The notes: generated by a model not told the origin, from the letters alone. DNA of 64,000 nucleotides from Marinobacter shengliensis (GCF_003007715.1 NZ_PXNO01000027.1:62001-126000), one strand, 5' to 3'. Positions 8,759-16,946 are shown, counted from the first letter of the stretch. Numbers and translations: made by a program.

Positions 8759-9706
8759 TCAAAGCTCGCGAGACCATTCGGCGGGGTGAGGCGATAAGCC
8801 CGCAGCCCAGATCGGTAGTAGGTAATAAATGGGGTGCCGTATTTTGGGATCCGTTGATTCAAAGGTTGTTCGGATGAAGTTTGGTCGCGCTCTACCCCGG
8901 TAGGTTAATCGGTCGCCCTGATAGAATTCGAAGATTGTCTCCAGTAGCGGTATGCTCGCAACGTCCTCTACGTAACCAAGGATTTCCTCATACCTTTGGG
9001 CTCTTGCCCATCCGGGCTTTCTAGGTACTCTCCAGACCTTTTCAAAGGTTGCTATAAGAACCTCAAGGCCGACCCAGCTGCCAGACGCCTGACAGCTCGC
9101 GAATAATTCCATTAGCCAGCACTCCCAGCGATTCTCGATCAAAGTGGCACTACCTTGGACAGTGTTTTCGTGGGCATCTCGAGGTAGCTGGAAATCGTTT
9201 AGGGTTTTTAGCCCAGAGCTGAGTAGCGGTGCCTGATGGATTTTGCACCGCATGATTGACGGTATTTGATGACTCAGGTGCCAGTAACCGAAGCCCACTT
9301 CTCGCGTGTCCGTCTTGATGCATTCGTTGCAGAACCTCCAAGACTTGTCGAATGTGAGCATTCGGTCATTCATGAGAGTCTTGGGGGCAGGAATGGAAGA
9401 TTGATCGTTATCCCAAGCACTGAGCAATTGGTCTTGGATTTTAGATGGTAGGGATAGCCTCGAGAGTGGAACGAGCGTGTGGCCCCGAGCAACCTTGCTC
9501 AGCGGTTGCCTGAGCAAGGTTGCGGCAGTCTTGAGCGCCGTATGAAAGGTTTGGTTGGAAATGTCCTGCGGCTTCATGGGGCCTGCCGCCAATCCGAGCT
9601 GTTCTTTCGTGCGATCGATCGTAGAGTTGCCTGCAATCTGGTGATATCGGGCAAAAATGGAGAACAAGTGCTCGTCGGGCATCAAAGCGGGGAAAAACGA
9701 AGTCAT
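8759..9706 (-). CDS. TniQ-family target-selection protein (smaller copy, tniQ1)
   Basis: This is a second TniQ-domain protein, 315 aa. It opens with the family pattern (PALMPDEHLFSIFARYH) and has a zinc-binding arrangement FCNEC ... HQIPS..RCKIH in the middle (about 120-160). It starts 1 bp after the tnsC stop codon and is followed after 4 bp by the larger tniQ, so the five transposition genes are translationally coupled. It is shorter and less like a full TnsD than its neighbour. It could be the core TniQ adaptor that bridges TnsC to a DNA-binding partner, or a second selector used for other targets such as plasmids. Elements of the Tn6022 type also carry two different proteins after the TnsC gene, as I recall. 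Confidence 0.85.
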   Translation of the reverse strand: MTSFFPALMPDEHLFSIFARYHQIAGNSTIDRTKEQLGLAAGPMKPQDISNQTFHTALKTAATLLRQPLSKVARGHTLVPLSRLSLPSKIQDQLLSAWDNDQSSIPAPKTLMNDRMLTFDKSWRFCNECIKTDTREVGFGYWHLSHQIPSIMRCKIHQAPLLSSGLKTLNDFQLPRDAHENTVQGSATLIENRWECWLMELFASCQASGSWVGLEVLIATFEKVWRVPRKPGWARAQRYEEILGYVEDVASIPLLETIFEFYQGDRLTYRGRARPNFIRTTFESTDPKIRHPIYYLLPIWAAGLSPHPAEWSREL

Positions 9707-9707
9707 T

Positions 9708-11120
9708 CTATTCAGCCTCTACACCTAGAAGCTCCGCGCCTTTGCCTTCTGCAATTTTTGCGTTAAGGTCCGCGCGTACTCTCAAAAGTTTGTGTTTTAT
9801 CGTCGGAGATAGATTATTTTCGGTGATCACGTCATCGATGTGATTTTTTAGTTGTTTGGCAGCGGGTCCCCGGAAATCTTCTGATTTTGCCAAGTTATTG
9901 AGATGAACGATCGGCACTGATTTGGTCGCGCCTCCAACCCAGACTGAAACTGGAAGCAGATCCTCGTACTGGCTGGGATTTCCCTTGCGCAGGGAAGATA
10001 AAGCACGTCTCAACAATCCGAAGTGTTGCTTGTAGACTTTTCTCAGGGTTGAATCTGAAATGGATTCTTTTCCTGCTGAGATTGCTTCAAGGTTTGCAAG
10101 CTGCATAAGTTTGAAAAGGCAGAACGGAATTCCTTGGGAAAGCTCGTAAAGTGTACTCTCGAGTTTCTGGTCTAGTCGCTTGGGTTTTTTCACCCACTGG
10201 AAGTTCCAAACGGCGCGGACAAGGGTATTCCAATCCGGTTCGTCATACTTTAGCTGCCCCAGTTCATAAAACCCGGCGCTTCCAGCGCGTCTTCCCGACC
10301 TGAATTTTGCGCTGAAAAGACGCAGAGCTGCTGGCGTGCCGACCTTAATTATTGGGATTTTTGCGTTGTTGGTTATCGAGTCGAAGAACTGGAGTATGAC
10401 TTCGTCACCTCCTGCCTTCGCAACGTTTAGATTTTGAAACTCATCTATAATAATCATTCCGACGCAATGACTTGCACAGATCTGATGGATAGCAGTTTCC
10501 AACTCGCTAATGCCTTTCCGGCTGTTGCTATACTGCTCGTAGTAGTTGGTTCCGAGTGCCTCATCCAAAGCAAAAAAGAAGCTCAAACATAACGCCTTTC
10601 GAACCGCATCCGGTGGAATCTCGACCTTCAAATACACAAGTTGCTTTTGTAGGTAGGGTTCGTCGTTGTAGTTTTCATGCTCAATGATCTGCGGGAAGCA
10701 CGACAAGATACTGTTTATGAGCGTGCTTTTCCCTGCTCCAGACAAGCCGGTTATGAGTATCGAGTCCGCTGTCGTTTTGCTGTTGATCTGGACGTTTTGT
10801 GTTACTCCATAAAGCCATTCCCGACTCGCAGGTAACATTGGGTTTCTGTCCTGATACCCGGCAATTAACGTTGTGTACATGGTTGCGTAGACGTCTTGGT
10901 AAACCGAGAGCGGAATAACGCAGCGCTCTAAACGTTTGATGAGAAGTTCTCGGTCGAAATCGTCCCAATCGCGCTGAGCAGGCTCGAAACCCGGTAGTCT
11001 GGCTACCGCAGTGATGAGCCCATCAGGCGAAAGCCGACGCGGAATAGCTTCAATGAGCGGGTTACCCTGGTTTTCTTCCAACCGTTGTGGTGAGTATTCT
11101 GCTTTAGCTGTCGTGGTCAT
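9708..11120 (-). CDS. tnsC: TnsC/TniB-type AAA+ transposition regulator
   Basis: TnsC is the ATPase that links target recognition by TniQ/TnsD to the TnsAB transposase and carries target immunity. The 470-aa protein shows Walker A GLSGAGKST (125-133) and Walker B IIIDEF (223-228) in a typical TniB/TnsC AAA+ core, followed by a helical lid and a C-terminal tail rich in charge. The length is close to Tn7 TnsC (about 555 aa) but shorter. Its start lies 17 bp inside the end of tnsB, and tniQ1 follows with 1 bp between, so expression is coupled along the operon. No lesion is seen in the motifs, so the protein is probably active. Confidence 0.92.
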   Translation of the reverse strand: MTTTAKAEYSPQRLEENQGNPLIEAIPRRLSPDGLITAVARLPGFEPAQRDWDDFDRELLIKRLERCVIPLSVYQDVYATMYTTLIAGYQDRNPMLPASREWLYGVTQNVQINSKTTADSILITGLSGAGKSTLINSILSCFPQIIEHENYNDEPYLQKQLVYLKVEIPPDAVRKALCLSFFFALDEALGTNYYEQYSNSRKGISELETAIHQICASHCVGMIIIDEFQNLNVAKAGGDEVILQFFDSITNNAKIPIIKVGTPAALRLFSAKFRSGRRAGSAGFYELGQLKYDEPDWNTLVRAVWNFQWVKKPKRLDQKLESTLYELSQGIPFCLFKLMQLANLEAISAGKESISDSTLRKVYKQHFGLLRRALSSLRKGNPSQYEDLLPVSVWVGGATKSVPIVHLNNLAKSEDFRGPAAKQLKNHIDDVITENNLSPTIKHKLLRVRADLNAKIAEGKGAELLGVEAE

Positions 11121-13302
11121 CGGTGCTCCCGAAAAGGTTGTTCATTGCATCTTGGTGTGCGGTGTTGCGCTTGGATTCCTGTTGCAGGGTTTGATTTTCC
11201 TCTGTCGATTCAGGCTCTTGCTCCTCGGAAAGACCGAATACTGACCACGTGGCATTTCGGAGACGCTCTCGCTCTCGTTGCTGTTCTTGCCCTATTTCGA
11301 ATTGCCGGTTTTCAGTTAGTGATTGTTTCTTAATCTCCGCAGTGGTTAGTTTTACCTGCGAGGCTTGTGCCTCCTTAATCAGATTTCGTGTGTTTTCGTT
11401 CAGTGACAGCTCGGAACTCAAGACCTCGGGCATTCTCATAACTCGCTCGTTGTGTTCACGAGAAAGCTGGCTCTCGGCTTCATCGAAGGAACACCCTTCG
11501 AACCTGTTGAAACTGGATTTCCGAGTGGCGAGCTTGAGGCCCTCTGGAGTGCAAAGATAAATGTGCTCCGTACTGTGACGCATGAAGCGAACATCAAGTT
11601 TCTTGGCGCGATTGCGGTTGGATAGTTGGTTCTGGAGTCCACTCGCGAGCGCCCAATCGGAGACGTACCAGAACTTTCTGAAGTAGACCCCCTCTCGATG
11701 CACGGAAGCTTCTCCCTTCTCCAATAGATGCAGGTATAAGTGTTCCTCTGGGACGGCCTTGCCCGTGAACGGGCGATTTTTGAGGCCCCAATTCCAAATA
11801 TCCCTTCTACGTGGAGGGACGCCATCAGCCACCATTTGCTGGTTAAGTAAATCAGGCGAGCATTCTTGGATGTTGTTGTGGTGGAGGATGTAGTCGATCA
11901 GGCGATCGTAAAGCTCCGGCAGTGTTATGGCCGCGCTGAGCTTCGGGTCCTTTACACCCCTGGTTTTTGATTCTTTTGTAACGAATCCCGGAAGGCGTGA
12001 TATTGTTTTCTTGTTGAAGTGGTCGAAGGATTTTTCGACCAATCCTTTGTCGTCTCCTCTGTAGGGGCGTCCAAAAAGAACTGTAATGCCCAAATCCGGG
12101 TGGAGGCTCTCCGAAAGCTCCGAGTTCAATTCAGCGTTGTCGCCGAGCAGCTTTATACATGGCACTGCCATTGGCCATACATGCTCATCGATGAGCTTGA
12201 CGCCCACTTCCTCGCAGAATGACACCTTGGATCGGAAGGCATTGAATAGAGCAAGCGCCATTCCATGCCATGAGGGTGGTGCCAACGTAAGGAGGATGCC
12301 TACAATGGCCTCGGAGAATACATCCACAACAGAATAGAGGGTTGGTCTGCCCACAATCAGCTTCCTAAATTTGTCAAACTGAGAAACTAGGTAGATGTCG
12401 GTTACTGTTGCGTCTATTTGATAAACTTCTCCTGGGCCACTGGCCCGAACATGATCGCCCGATCTGCCTTTTAGGTCTTTGTCGTACTTACTTTTGCTCA
12501 TTCTCAGGCGTTCAGGATTAATCCCAGTTTCTCTTACGAAAGTGTCCTTCCAGCTTTTGAACTGGCTTAGCGGGGGATAGTTCTTTTCGCCTTGAGGCAG
12601 TCGGAACTCTATTTTCCCATTTGGAAGTAGGTACCTGTCCGCAGAATACTGTAGCGCTAGAAACTTTTCGTATGCTTCACGTAATGGTGGTGCCCCGGGT
12701 ACAAAATAGTATTTCTCCAAAACCCTCTTCAGGTTTCGCTCGTCTTCAGGGGTTTTTACTTTATGAGGCTGGTTAGGCGAGCGTGGGGGGCGGCCCAGCT
12801 TTGCACCGGTTGATCTTCGTCTTTTACTTGCTGAACGCTGATACTTCGGCAGTAGTGCGTTTTTGGTTTGTCCCCGACGTAAATATAGGTATGTCCATTG
12901 GTAGATTTGGTACCTCGTCACACCGGCTTTCTGAGCAGCCTCCGCTACCAATTTGGAGTTGTACGTTGATAAAAGAAATTCCTCCAGGTTCTCGATTATT
13001 GGGTATATCGCGTTAAATATTTTGTTGCGTTTTTCGAGCGAGTTATTTCCGATCTGTGAATCAGCTAAATAGTATAATGCTTCCAGCTTCATCTCCGCCG
13101 TTGTAATGAGGTCTGTCTCAATCCAAGAAAGTAGGGTCGTCATGGGGAAGAGACTGGGTTTCCTTGGTTTGTTTTCGTAATTCATCAGGAAAACGCGGTT
13201 CGTAGGATAGTCACTGAATACGACTATCATCGCTTCTGAAAGTGGGCTCCGAGCGTTCGGTTCTAGTGGTACAAGTAATGTGTTGATGCTAATCACTGAC
13301 AA
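11104..13302 (-). CDS. tnsB: TnsB-type DDE transposase
   Basis: TnsB binds the transposon ends and performs 3'-end cleavage and strand transfer. The 732-aa protein has N-terminal helix-turn-helix regions (about 60-170, with the basic stretch SASKRRRSTGAKLGRP), an integrase core, and a C-terminal domain that contacts TnsC. The catalytic triad can be placed at D297 (YQIDATVTD), D388 (LLGDNAEL) and E423 (GLVEKSF). The last two are 35 residues apart, the D(35)E spacing of this superfamily. It overlaps tnsA by 10 bp and tnsC by 17 bp. The final residues are strongly acidic, as in other TnsB proteins. The triad is intact, so the element may still be mobile if TnsA and both ends are good. Confidence 0.95.
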   Translation of the reverse strand: MSVISINTLLVPLEPNARSPLSEAMIVVFSDYPTNRVFLMNYENKPRKPSLFPMTTLLSWIETDLITTAEMKLEALYYLADSQIGNNSLEKRNKIFNAIYPIIENLEEFLLSTYNSKLVAEAAQKAGVTRYQIYQWTYLYLRRGQTKNALLPKYQRSASKRRRSTGAKLGRPPRSPNQPHKVKTPEDERNLKRVLEKYYFVPGAPPLREAYEKFLALQYSADRYLLPNGKIEFRLPQGEKNYPPLSQFKSWKDTFVRETGINPERLRMSKSKYDKDLKGRSGDHVRASGPGEVYQIDATVTDIYLVSQFDKFRKLIVGRPTLYSVVDVFSEAIVGILLTLAPPSWHGMALALFNAFRSKVSFCEEVGVKLIDEHVWPMAVPCIKLLGDNAELNSELSESLHPDLGITVLFGRPYRGDDKGLVEKSFDHFNKKTISRLPGFVTKESKTRGVKDPKLSAAITLPELYDRLIDYILHHNNIQECSPDLLNQQMVADGVPPRRRDIWNWGLKNRPFTGKAVPEEHLYLHLLEKGEASVHREGVYFRKFWYVSDWALASGLQNQLSNRNRAKKLDVRFMRHSTEHIYLCTPEGLKLATRKSSFNRFEGCSFDEAESQLSREHNERVMRMPEVLSSELSLNENTRNLIKEAQASQVKLTTAEIKKQSLTENRQFEIGQEQQRERERLRNATWSVFGLSEEQEPESTEENQTLQQESKRNTAHQDAMNNLFGSTDDHDS

Positions 13303-14090
13303 AAAATACCTAATTCAGAAGCTGTTTTTTCGAGTTCAATTGGAGTGTTTAAATCGAAACCGATTTCTCGATGCCAGAGTAAATGAAAAAATATTGAAGA
13401 TGAGGCTGTGTAATCTATTCCAAGTTCTTCTGAAATTTTTCTGATGATCTCACTAGTTTGATATCGATTTCTTGCTGACAACTTCTTTGAAAATACATGC
13501 TTCCAGCTTGTTATTATTTCCGAGCTTTCAGTTGGCGGACTGGCGTAATGCCTTAGAAGGCTGAGATTGGCGCTAGCAGTCGTTTTGATATCTCGGTCTA
13601 GCACTAAACACCAGTCTATTCCCTGTAACTCCCAGTAGGTCTTCTCCATGATTTGCTTTTGGACGGTTCGCTTGTTTCCTATGCTCTTGGCAGGCTTGAC
13701 GGAATAGGCCTTCCATTCGCCACTATCAAGTTTGACAAGAAAATCCGTTGTAAGAATCATGTTCGTCGTCGTTCTTATATACCTTGGATGCTTTATCTCT
13801 AGGGCTTCCGAAATAAGTCGCGTCCTTGTTACAGGAAGAAGTGGAAACTGTTCGTATATCTCAATAACTTCTGGCCGGAACTCTAATAAGACAAAGAAAA
13901 GGTATTCATTTGTCGACAGGAAATGATGAACTCTTTTGGATTTAATGCCCTGGCACTTGTGTTTTGTTCCAAATGAGGCTACATCCCCGGTTTTTATGAA
14001 AGGTTCGTATTTTCCGGCACTCCATTCTTTTTCCCATTTGGTTACCCATCTATTCCTATCGTCTATAGTAATGTTTTTTCTTTTCTTCAT
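13293..14090 (-). CDS. tnsA: TnsA-type endonuclease
   Basis: TnsA cuts the 5' ends of the transposon and so makes cut-and-paste movement possible. With the start at the ATG 14088-14090 the protein has 265 aa, close to Tn7 TnsA (273 aa). Catalytic residues can be placed at E62 (TNEYLFF), D116 (LTTDFLV) and K132 (SVKPAK). In Tn7 TnsA they are E63, D114 and K132, and the Tn7 Gln130 is Ser here. A GTG three codons upstream is also possible, but the GGGTGG ribosome site fits the ATG better. It is the first gene of the operon. Its upstream region carries a TTTGTCT box (14103-14109) also found at the transposon end. Confidence 0.92.
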   Translation of the reverse strand: MKKRKNITIDDRNRWVTKWEKEWSAGKYEPFIKTGDVASFGTKHKCQGIKSKRVHHFLSTNEYLFFVLLEFRPEVIEIYEQFPLLPVTRTRLISEALEIKHPRYIRTTTNMILTTDFLVKLDSGEWKAYSVKPAKSIGNKRTVQKQIMEKTYWELQGIDWCLVLDRDIKTTASANLSLLRHYASPPTESSEIITSWKHVFSKKLSARNRYQTSEIIRKISEELGIDYTASSSIFFHLLWHREIGFDLNTPIELEKTASELGIFCQ

Positions 14091-14102
14091 TCTGACCACC
14101 CA

Positions 14103-14109
14103 TTTGTCT
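14103..14109. promoter_or_regulatory. Possible TnsB site in the tnsA promoter region
   Basis: The 7-mer TTTGTCT (AGACAAA on the other strand), just upstream of tnsA, is the same core that occurs repeatedly at the transposon right end (14842-14848 as TTTGTCA, 14851-14857 and 14871-14877). If the core is a TnsB contact, TnsB could repress its own operon, as reported for Tn7. A 7-mer can occur by chance in AT-rich DNA. Confidence 0.3.
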
Positions 14110-14393
14110 GGCGATATGCTACCAGTGGCCGGTCCTTATTCTAAATACTTTATTTTCATAAGTTGTTGATTTAATTTCAATTAAAATAAATGGGCGTGAT
14201 TTAAATTAATAAAAAATAAAGGTCAGTTAAGTATATGTATTTAATGGTCTTTGATTTTTTAATGTGTTCGCTTGTTGGTATTTTTTTGATGGCTCAAAAA
14301 AACCTATATATCGTTTTGGAATAATGAGGGTTTTACCAGTTGGCTTTCTTGAGGGTTTTATACTTGTTTTTGGATAGCAAAGAGGAGCGTTAT
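14110..14393. other. AT-rich divergent promoter region between tnsA and the small right-end gene
   Basis: This 284-bp stretch is much richer in A and T than the chromosome that follows and separates tnsA (minus) from the 101-aa gene (plus). It must hold the promoters for both. Several T-runs and TAT-rich blocks are present, but no single promoter stands out to me. A 62-aa minus-strand reading frame at 14227-14415 covers part of it. It has no ribosome site or family character and is probably not a gene. Confidence 0.5.
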
Positions 14394-14699
14394 ATGGATG
14401 ACAAAAGTAAATCACGGGAACTAGAGAGGCTTTCGAAATTGCACGATAAGTTTCTGGAATCCCTCGAGCCTACTCGAGGGCTCAAGTCTATTCACGTCGT
14501 TTCGGGATGCATAGAGCTGGGCACATGGCTGCTTTTGAGATGGGATCAGGAGGTCAGGACTAGGGGAGACTTCGTGTACATCTCTGATGCTCACTACAAA
14601 CGGTCTGGACTCTACATCGACTACGACAGTCTTCAGGGTTTTGATTATGACGGCCTTGTCGACGCGCTCCTTGGAGAGGTGCCGCCATCATCCGGTTAA
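14394..14699 (+). CDS. Small hypothetical cargo protein between tnsA and the transposon end
   Basis: The 101-aa product is not one I recognise. The start ATG at 14394 is preceded by AGAGGAG at 14381-14387, a strong ribosome site with 6-7 bp spacing. An upstream in-frame start at 14340 has no such site and would add low-complexity residues. The N-terminus is charged and helical (KSRELERLSKLHDKF), and the rest contains alternating hydrophobic and polar residues (WLLLRWDQEV) ending in an acidic tail. There is no signal peptide or cysteine cluster. It lies outside the transposition operon, divergent from tnsA, within 200 bp of the transposon end. In Tn7-like elements this is an unusual place for cargo. 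Confidence 0.65.
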   Translation: MDDKSKSRELERLSKLHDKFLESLEPTRGLKSIHVVSGCIELGTWLLLRWDQEVRTRGDFVYISDAHYKRSGLYIDYDSLQGFDYDGLVDALLGEVPPSSG

Positions 14700-14723
14700 T
14701 TTCATCTTTCGATGGTTAAAGAT

Positions 14724-14774
14724 GGGCCCGCGCGTGTGGGCCTGCTTTGACTGAGAAACCCGATCTTTCGGGGC
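14724..14774 (+). terminator. Two small hairpins downstream of the right-end gene
   Basis: A stem of GGCCC pairing with GGGCC around 14724-14741 is followed by a CCCGA-TCTT-TCGGG hairpin at about 14759-14773. Neither has a clear T-run, so these are weak terminator candidates for the small plus-strand gene. Confidence 0.35.
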
Positions 14775-14832
14775 ATAGCTCCGACCATTCCCTTTTAATG
14801 AAATTGCACGCATTCTAAGAATGTCTATAAAC

Positions 14833-14879
14833 AATTATTGATTTGTCAGCTTTGTCTAAAAGTATTTATGTTTGTCTCA
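14833..14879 (-). repeat. Transposon right end with clustered TnsB-type repeats
   Basis: Read on the minus strand from 14879 inward, the sequence shows AGACAAA at 14877, again 20 bp further in at 14857, and a GACAAAT close behind at about 14847. A related AGACAT lies near 14826. Repeats of about 20-22 bp crowded into one end are what TnsB-binding right ends look like. The terminal bases under this reading are TGAGACAAAC. A TGT beginning at 14833 (TGTTTATAGACA) is the alternative terminus. Confidence 0.5.
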
Positions 14880-14903
14880 ATCTGAATTATTTCAGGCCAG
14901 CGG
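14880..14903. other. Probable attachment-site flank between yhiN and the transposon
   Basis: Exactly 24 bp lie between the yhiN stop codon (14904-14906) and the proposed transposon terminus. Tn7 inserts about 25 bp beyond glmS. Under this model the five bases 14880-14884 (ATCTG) are the target-site duplication and should recur directly outside the left end of the element. Confidence 0.45.
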
Positions 14904-16109
14904 TCAGGCCACGTTGCCTGCTGCCACACCGGAGGCCCACGCCCACTGGAAATTATGCCCGCCCAAGTGGCCTGTAACGTCCACCACTTCCCCGATAAAG
15001 TACAGGTTCGGATGCTCCAGGGCCGCCATGGTTTTGGAGGATAGCTGGCGAGTATCCACACCGCCCAGGGTCACTTCGGCGGTTCTGTAGCCCTCGGTAC
15101 CTGCCGGCTTGATGGTCCAGTCGCCAAGCGTGCCGGCAACCTGTTCCAGTTCCTGGTTGCGATACCCCTGCAGTGGGCCGTTCCAGCCGTGCAGGTCGTT
15201 AAACGCCTGGGCGAATCGTTTTGGCAGGTGCTGGTTCAGATAGTGCGCGATGGTGGATTGCGGCTTGCTGTTGCGCAGGGCCAGCAGGTCTTCGTGAATG
15301 TTCTCAGCCGGCAGCAGGTTGATGTGTACCGCATCGCCTGGCTGCCAGTAACTGGACACTTGCAGCATGGCCGGGCCACTGAGGCCGCGATGGGTGACCA
15401 GCATGGGTTCCCGGAAGTGTTGCTGGTGACAGTGGGCGTCCACCGGGCAGCTAACGCCAGACAACGGCGCCAGTTGTTGCTTCAGTTCCGGGTGCAGGGT
15501 GAAGGGCACCAGCCCCGCGCGGGTGGGCAGCACGCTCAGGCCAAACTGCCTGGCAATCTCGTAACCAAAGCCGGTGGCACCCATGGTGGGAATCGACAGC
15601 CCACCGCAGGCTACGATCAGGGATTCGCAACCGAGTGTGCCACCACGGGTCTTCAGGGAGAAGCCCGAGCCTGCTTGCCGAATGTCGGACACCGACGTGT
15701 TCATGCGAATCTCGGCGCCGGCCCATTCGCACTCGGTCAGCAGCACGTTGAGAATGTCCTTCGCGCTGTCTTTGCAGAACAGTTGGCCCGGCGCTTTCTC
15801 TTCATACTCCACACCGTGGCGGTCCACCAGTTCCACAAAATCCTGCGGGGTATAGCGCTTTAGCGCGGAGATGCAGTAGTGCGGGTTGTCGGAGAGAAAG
15901 TTCGCAGGCGTGCTGTTCAGATTGGTGAAATTGCAGCGGCCACCGCCAGACATCAGGATCTTTTTGCCCGGTTTGTTGGCGTGATCCAGCACCAGTACTT
16001 TGCGGCCGCGATAACCGGCGGTGGCCGCGCACATCAGCCCGGCAGCGCCTGCGCCGATGATGATGACATCGTACCGGGATGTTGAACCTGCCATAGAACT
16101 GCCCACCAC
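14904..16109 (-). CDS. yhiN: YhiN-like NAD(P)/FAD-dependent oxidoreductase (HI0933 family), probable transposon attachment gene
   Basis: This is a flavoprotein of unknown physiological role. The 401-aa protein has the dinucleotide-binding motif GAGAAG at 19-24, the family phrase MSGGGRCNFTN (about 54-64), and the conserved C-terminus GEVVDVTGHLGGHNFQWAWASG. E. coli YhiN is about 400 aa, so the gene is complete despite the transposon beside it. An alternative start at M6 fits equally well. Its 3' end faces the transposon right end. From memory, yhiN is one of the genes used as attachment site by a group of Tn7-like elements, as glmS is by Tn7. The conserved C-terminal codons would be the DNA read by the element's TnsD-type protein. 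Confidence 0.92.
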   Translation of the reverse strand: MVGSSMAGSTSRYDVIIIGAGAAGLMCAATAGYRGRKVLVLDHANKPGKKILMSGGGRCNFTNLNSTPANFLSDNPHYCISALKRYTPQDFVELVDRHGVEYEEKAPGQLFCKDSAKDILNVLLTECEWAGAEIRMNTSVSDIRQAGSGFSLKTRGGTLGCESLIVACGGLSIPTMGATGFGYEIARQFGLSVLPTRAGLVPFTLHPELKQQLAPLSGVSCPVDAHCHQQHFREPMLVTHRGLSGPAMLQVSSYWQPGDAVHINLLPAENIHEDLLALRNSKPQSTIAHYLNQHLPKRFAQAFNDLHGWNGPLQGYRNQELEQVAGTLGDWTIKPAGTEGYRTAEVTLGGVDTRQLSSKTMAALEHPNLYFIGEVVDVTGHLGGHNFQWAWASGVAAGNVA

Positions 16110-16139
16110 TCGTTGAAAATGGCGGGCAGTATATCAGCC

Positions 16140-16946
16140 TCAGGGCAGGTAAACGGCCCCTTCCATGTAAAACGCCGCCTGGCCGGCGATCGCTACCCGG
16201 TCACCTCTGAGCTCGCATCGCAGAACGCCACCGCGTGCAGAGAGTTGGCGGGCTTCCAGTGTTTGTTTGCCGAGCTGTTCAGCCCAGTAGGGCACCAGTA
16301 CGCTGTGGATGGAGCCGGTTACCGGATCCTCATCAATACCCGCTCCTGGGGCGAAGTAACGGCTGACGAAATCGCACTGAGTCCCTGGCGCGGTAACGAT
16401 CAGCCCCTGATTGCCCAGTTCTGCCAGCAATCCCAGGTTCGGGGCAGCCTCGGTCACTGCAGATTCTGAGTCCAGAACCACCATGTAGTTGGTGTCATTT
16501 GGCACGTAGAACGCCTGTTCGGGGGCGTTTGGCAGCGCTTTCCGGATTAACTCCGGGGTTGGTCGGGGTTCAAATGGCAGGTTGGGGAAGTCCAGTTCCA
16601 GCCAGTCATCGGAACGGCGGGTAACCGCCAGGGGGCCACTTTTCGACTGGAAACGAACTCTGTCTTGCTGCCAGCCAAGACGGTTGAACACCACCCAGGC
16701 CGACGCCAGGGTGGCATGTCCGCACAGTGGCACCTCTACCGTCGGGGTGAACCAGCGGATATGAAAATCCGCATCATCCTGCTCCGGGAGTGGCACCAGG
16801 AAAGCGGTCTCGGACAAATTGTTCTCCAGGGCAATGGCCTGCATCTGTTGCTCCGGAAGCCAGCTGTTCAGGGGCATCACCGCCGCAGGGTTTCCCCGGA
16901 ACAGTTCATTGGTAAAAGCATCCACCTGGTAGATATCGGTCTTCAT
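16140..16946 (-). CDS. PhzF-family phenazine-biosynthesis-like isomerase/epimerase
   Basis: PhzF-fold enzymes isomerise small acids without cofactors, with an N-terminal glutamate as the acid-base. The 268-aa length and the sequence DAFTNELFRGNPAAVMPL at the start, SETAFLV (about 45-51, including the usual Glu) and the second half with GIDEDPVTGSIH place it in the family. Its real substrate is unknown, and there is no phenazine operon here. It overlaps the 101-aa gene upstream by 4 bp (ATGA), so the two are coupled. A MocR-type regulator is transcribed divergently upstream and is the natural candidate regulator. Confidence 0.9.
   Translation of the reverse strand: MKTDIYQVDAFTNELFRGNPAAVMPLNSWLPEQQMQAIALENNLSETAFLVPLPEQDDADFHIRWFTPTVEVPLCGHATLASAWVVFNRLGWQQDRVRFQSKSGPLAVTRRSDDWLELDFPNLPFEPRPTPELIRKALPNAPEQAFYVPNDTNYMVVLDSESAVTEAAPNLGLLAELGNQGLIVTAPGTQCDFVSRYFAPGAGIDEDPVTGSIHSVLVPYWAEQLGKQTLEARQLSARGGVLRCELRGDRVAIAGQAAFYMEGAVYLP

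Larger units (their letters stand above)
1..14879. mobile_element. Tn7-like transposon, right-hand part (left end outside the window)
   Basis: The segment carries a complete transposition module on the minus strand (tnsA, tnsB, tnsC, two tniQ-type genes) followed by cargo that ends in a type I restriction-modification operon cut by the window edge. Gene order and protein motifs match heteromeric Tn7-like elements. The right boundary is placed at 14879 because a cluster of AGACAAA-type repeats (read on the minus strand) ends there and because 24 bp separate it from the stop codon of the neighbouring yhiN-like gene, about the spacing Tn7 keeps from glmS. The terminal bases would then be TGA rather than the usual TGT, so the exact end is uncertain. 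A second candidate starting TGT lies at 14833. The left end and target-site duplication cannot be seen. Confidence 0.88.

Noticed and set aside
14227..14415. 62-aa minus-strand reading frame in the tnsA upstream region
   Set aside because: No ribosome site, low-complexity AT-rich codons and overlap with the start of the well-supported plus-strand gene.
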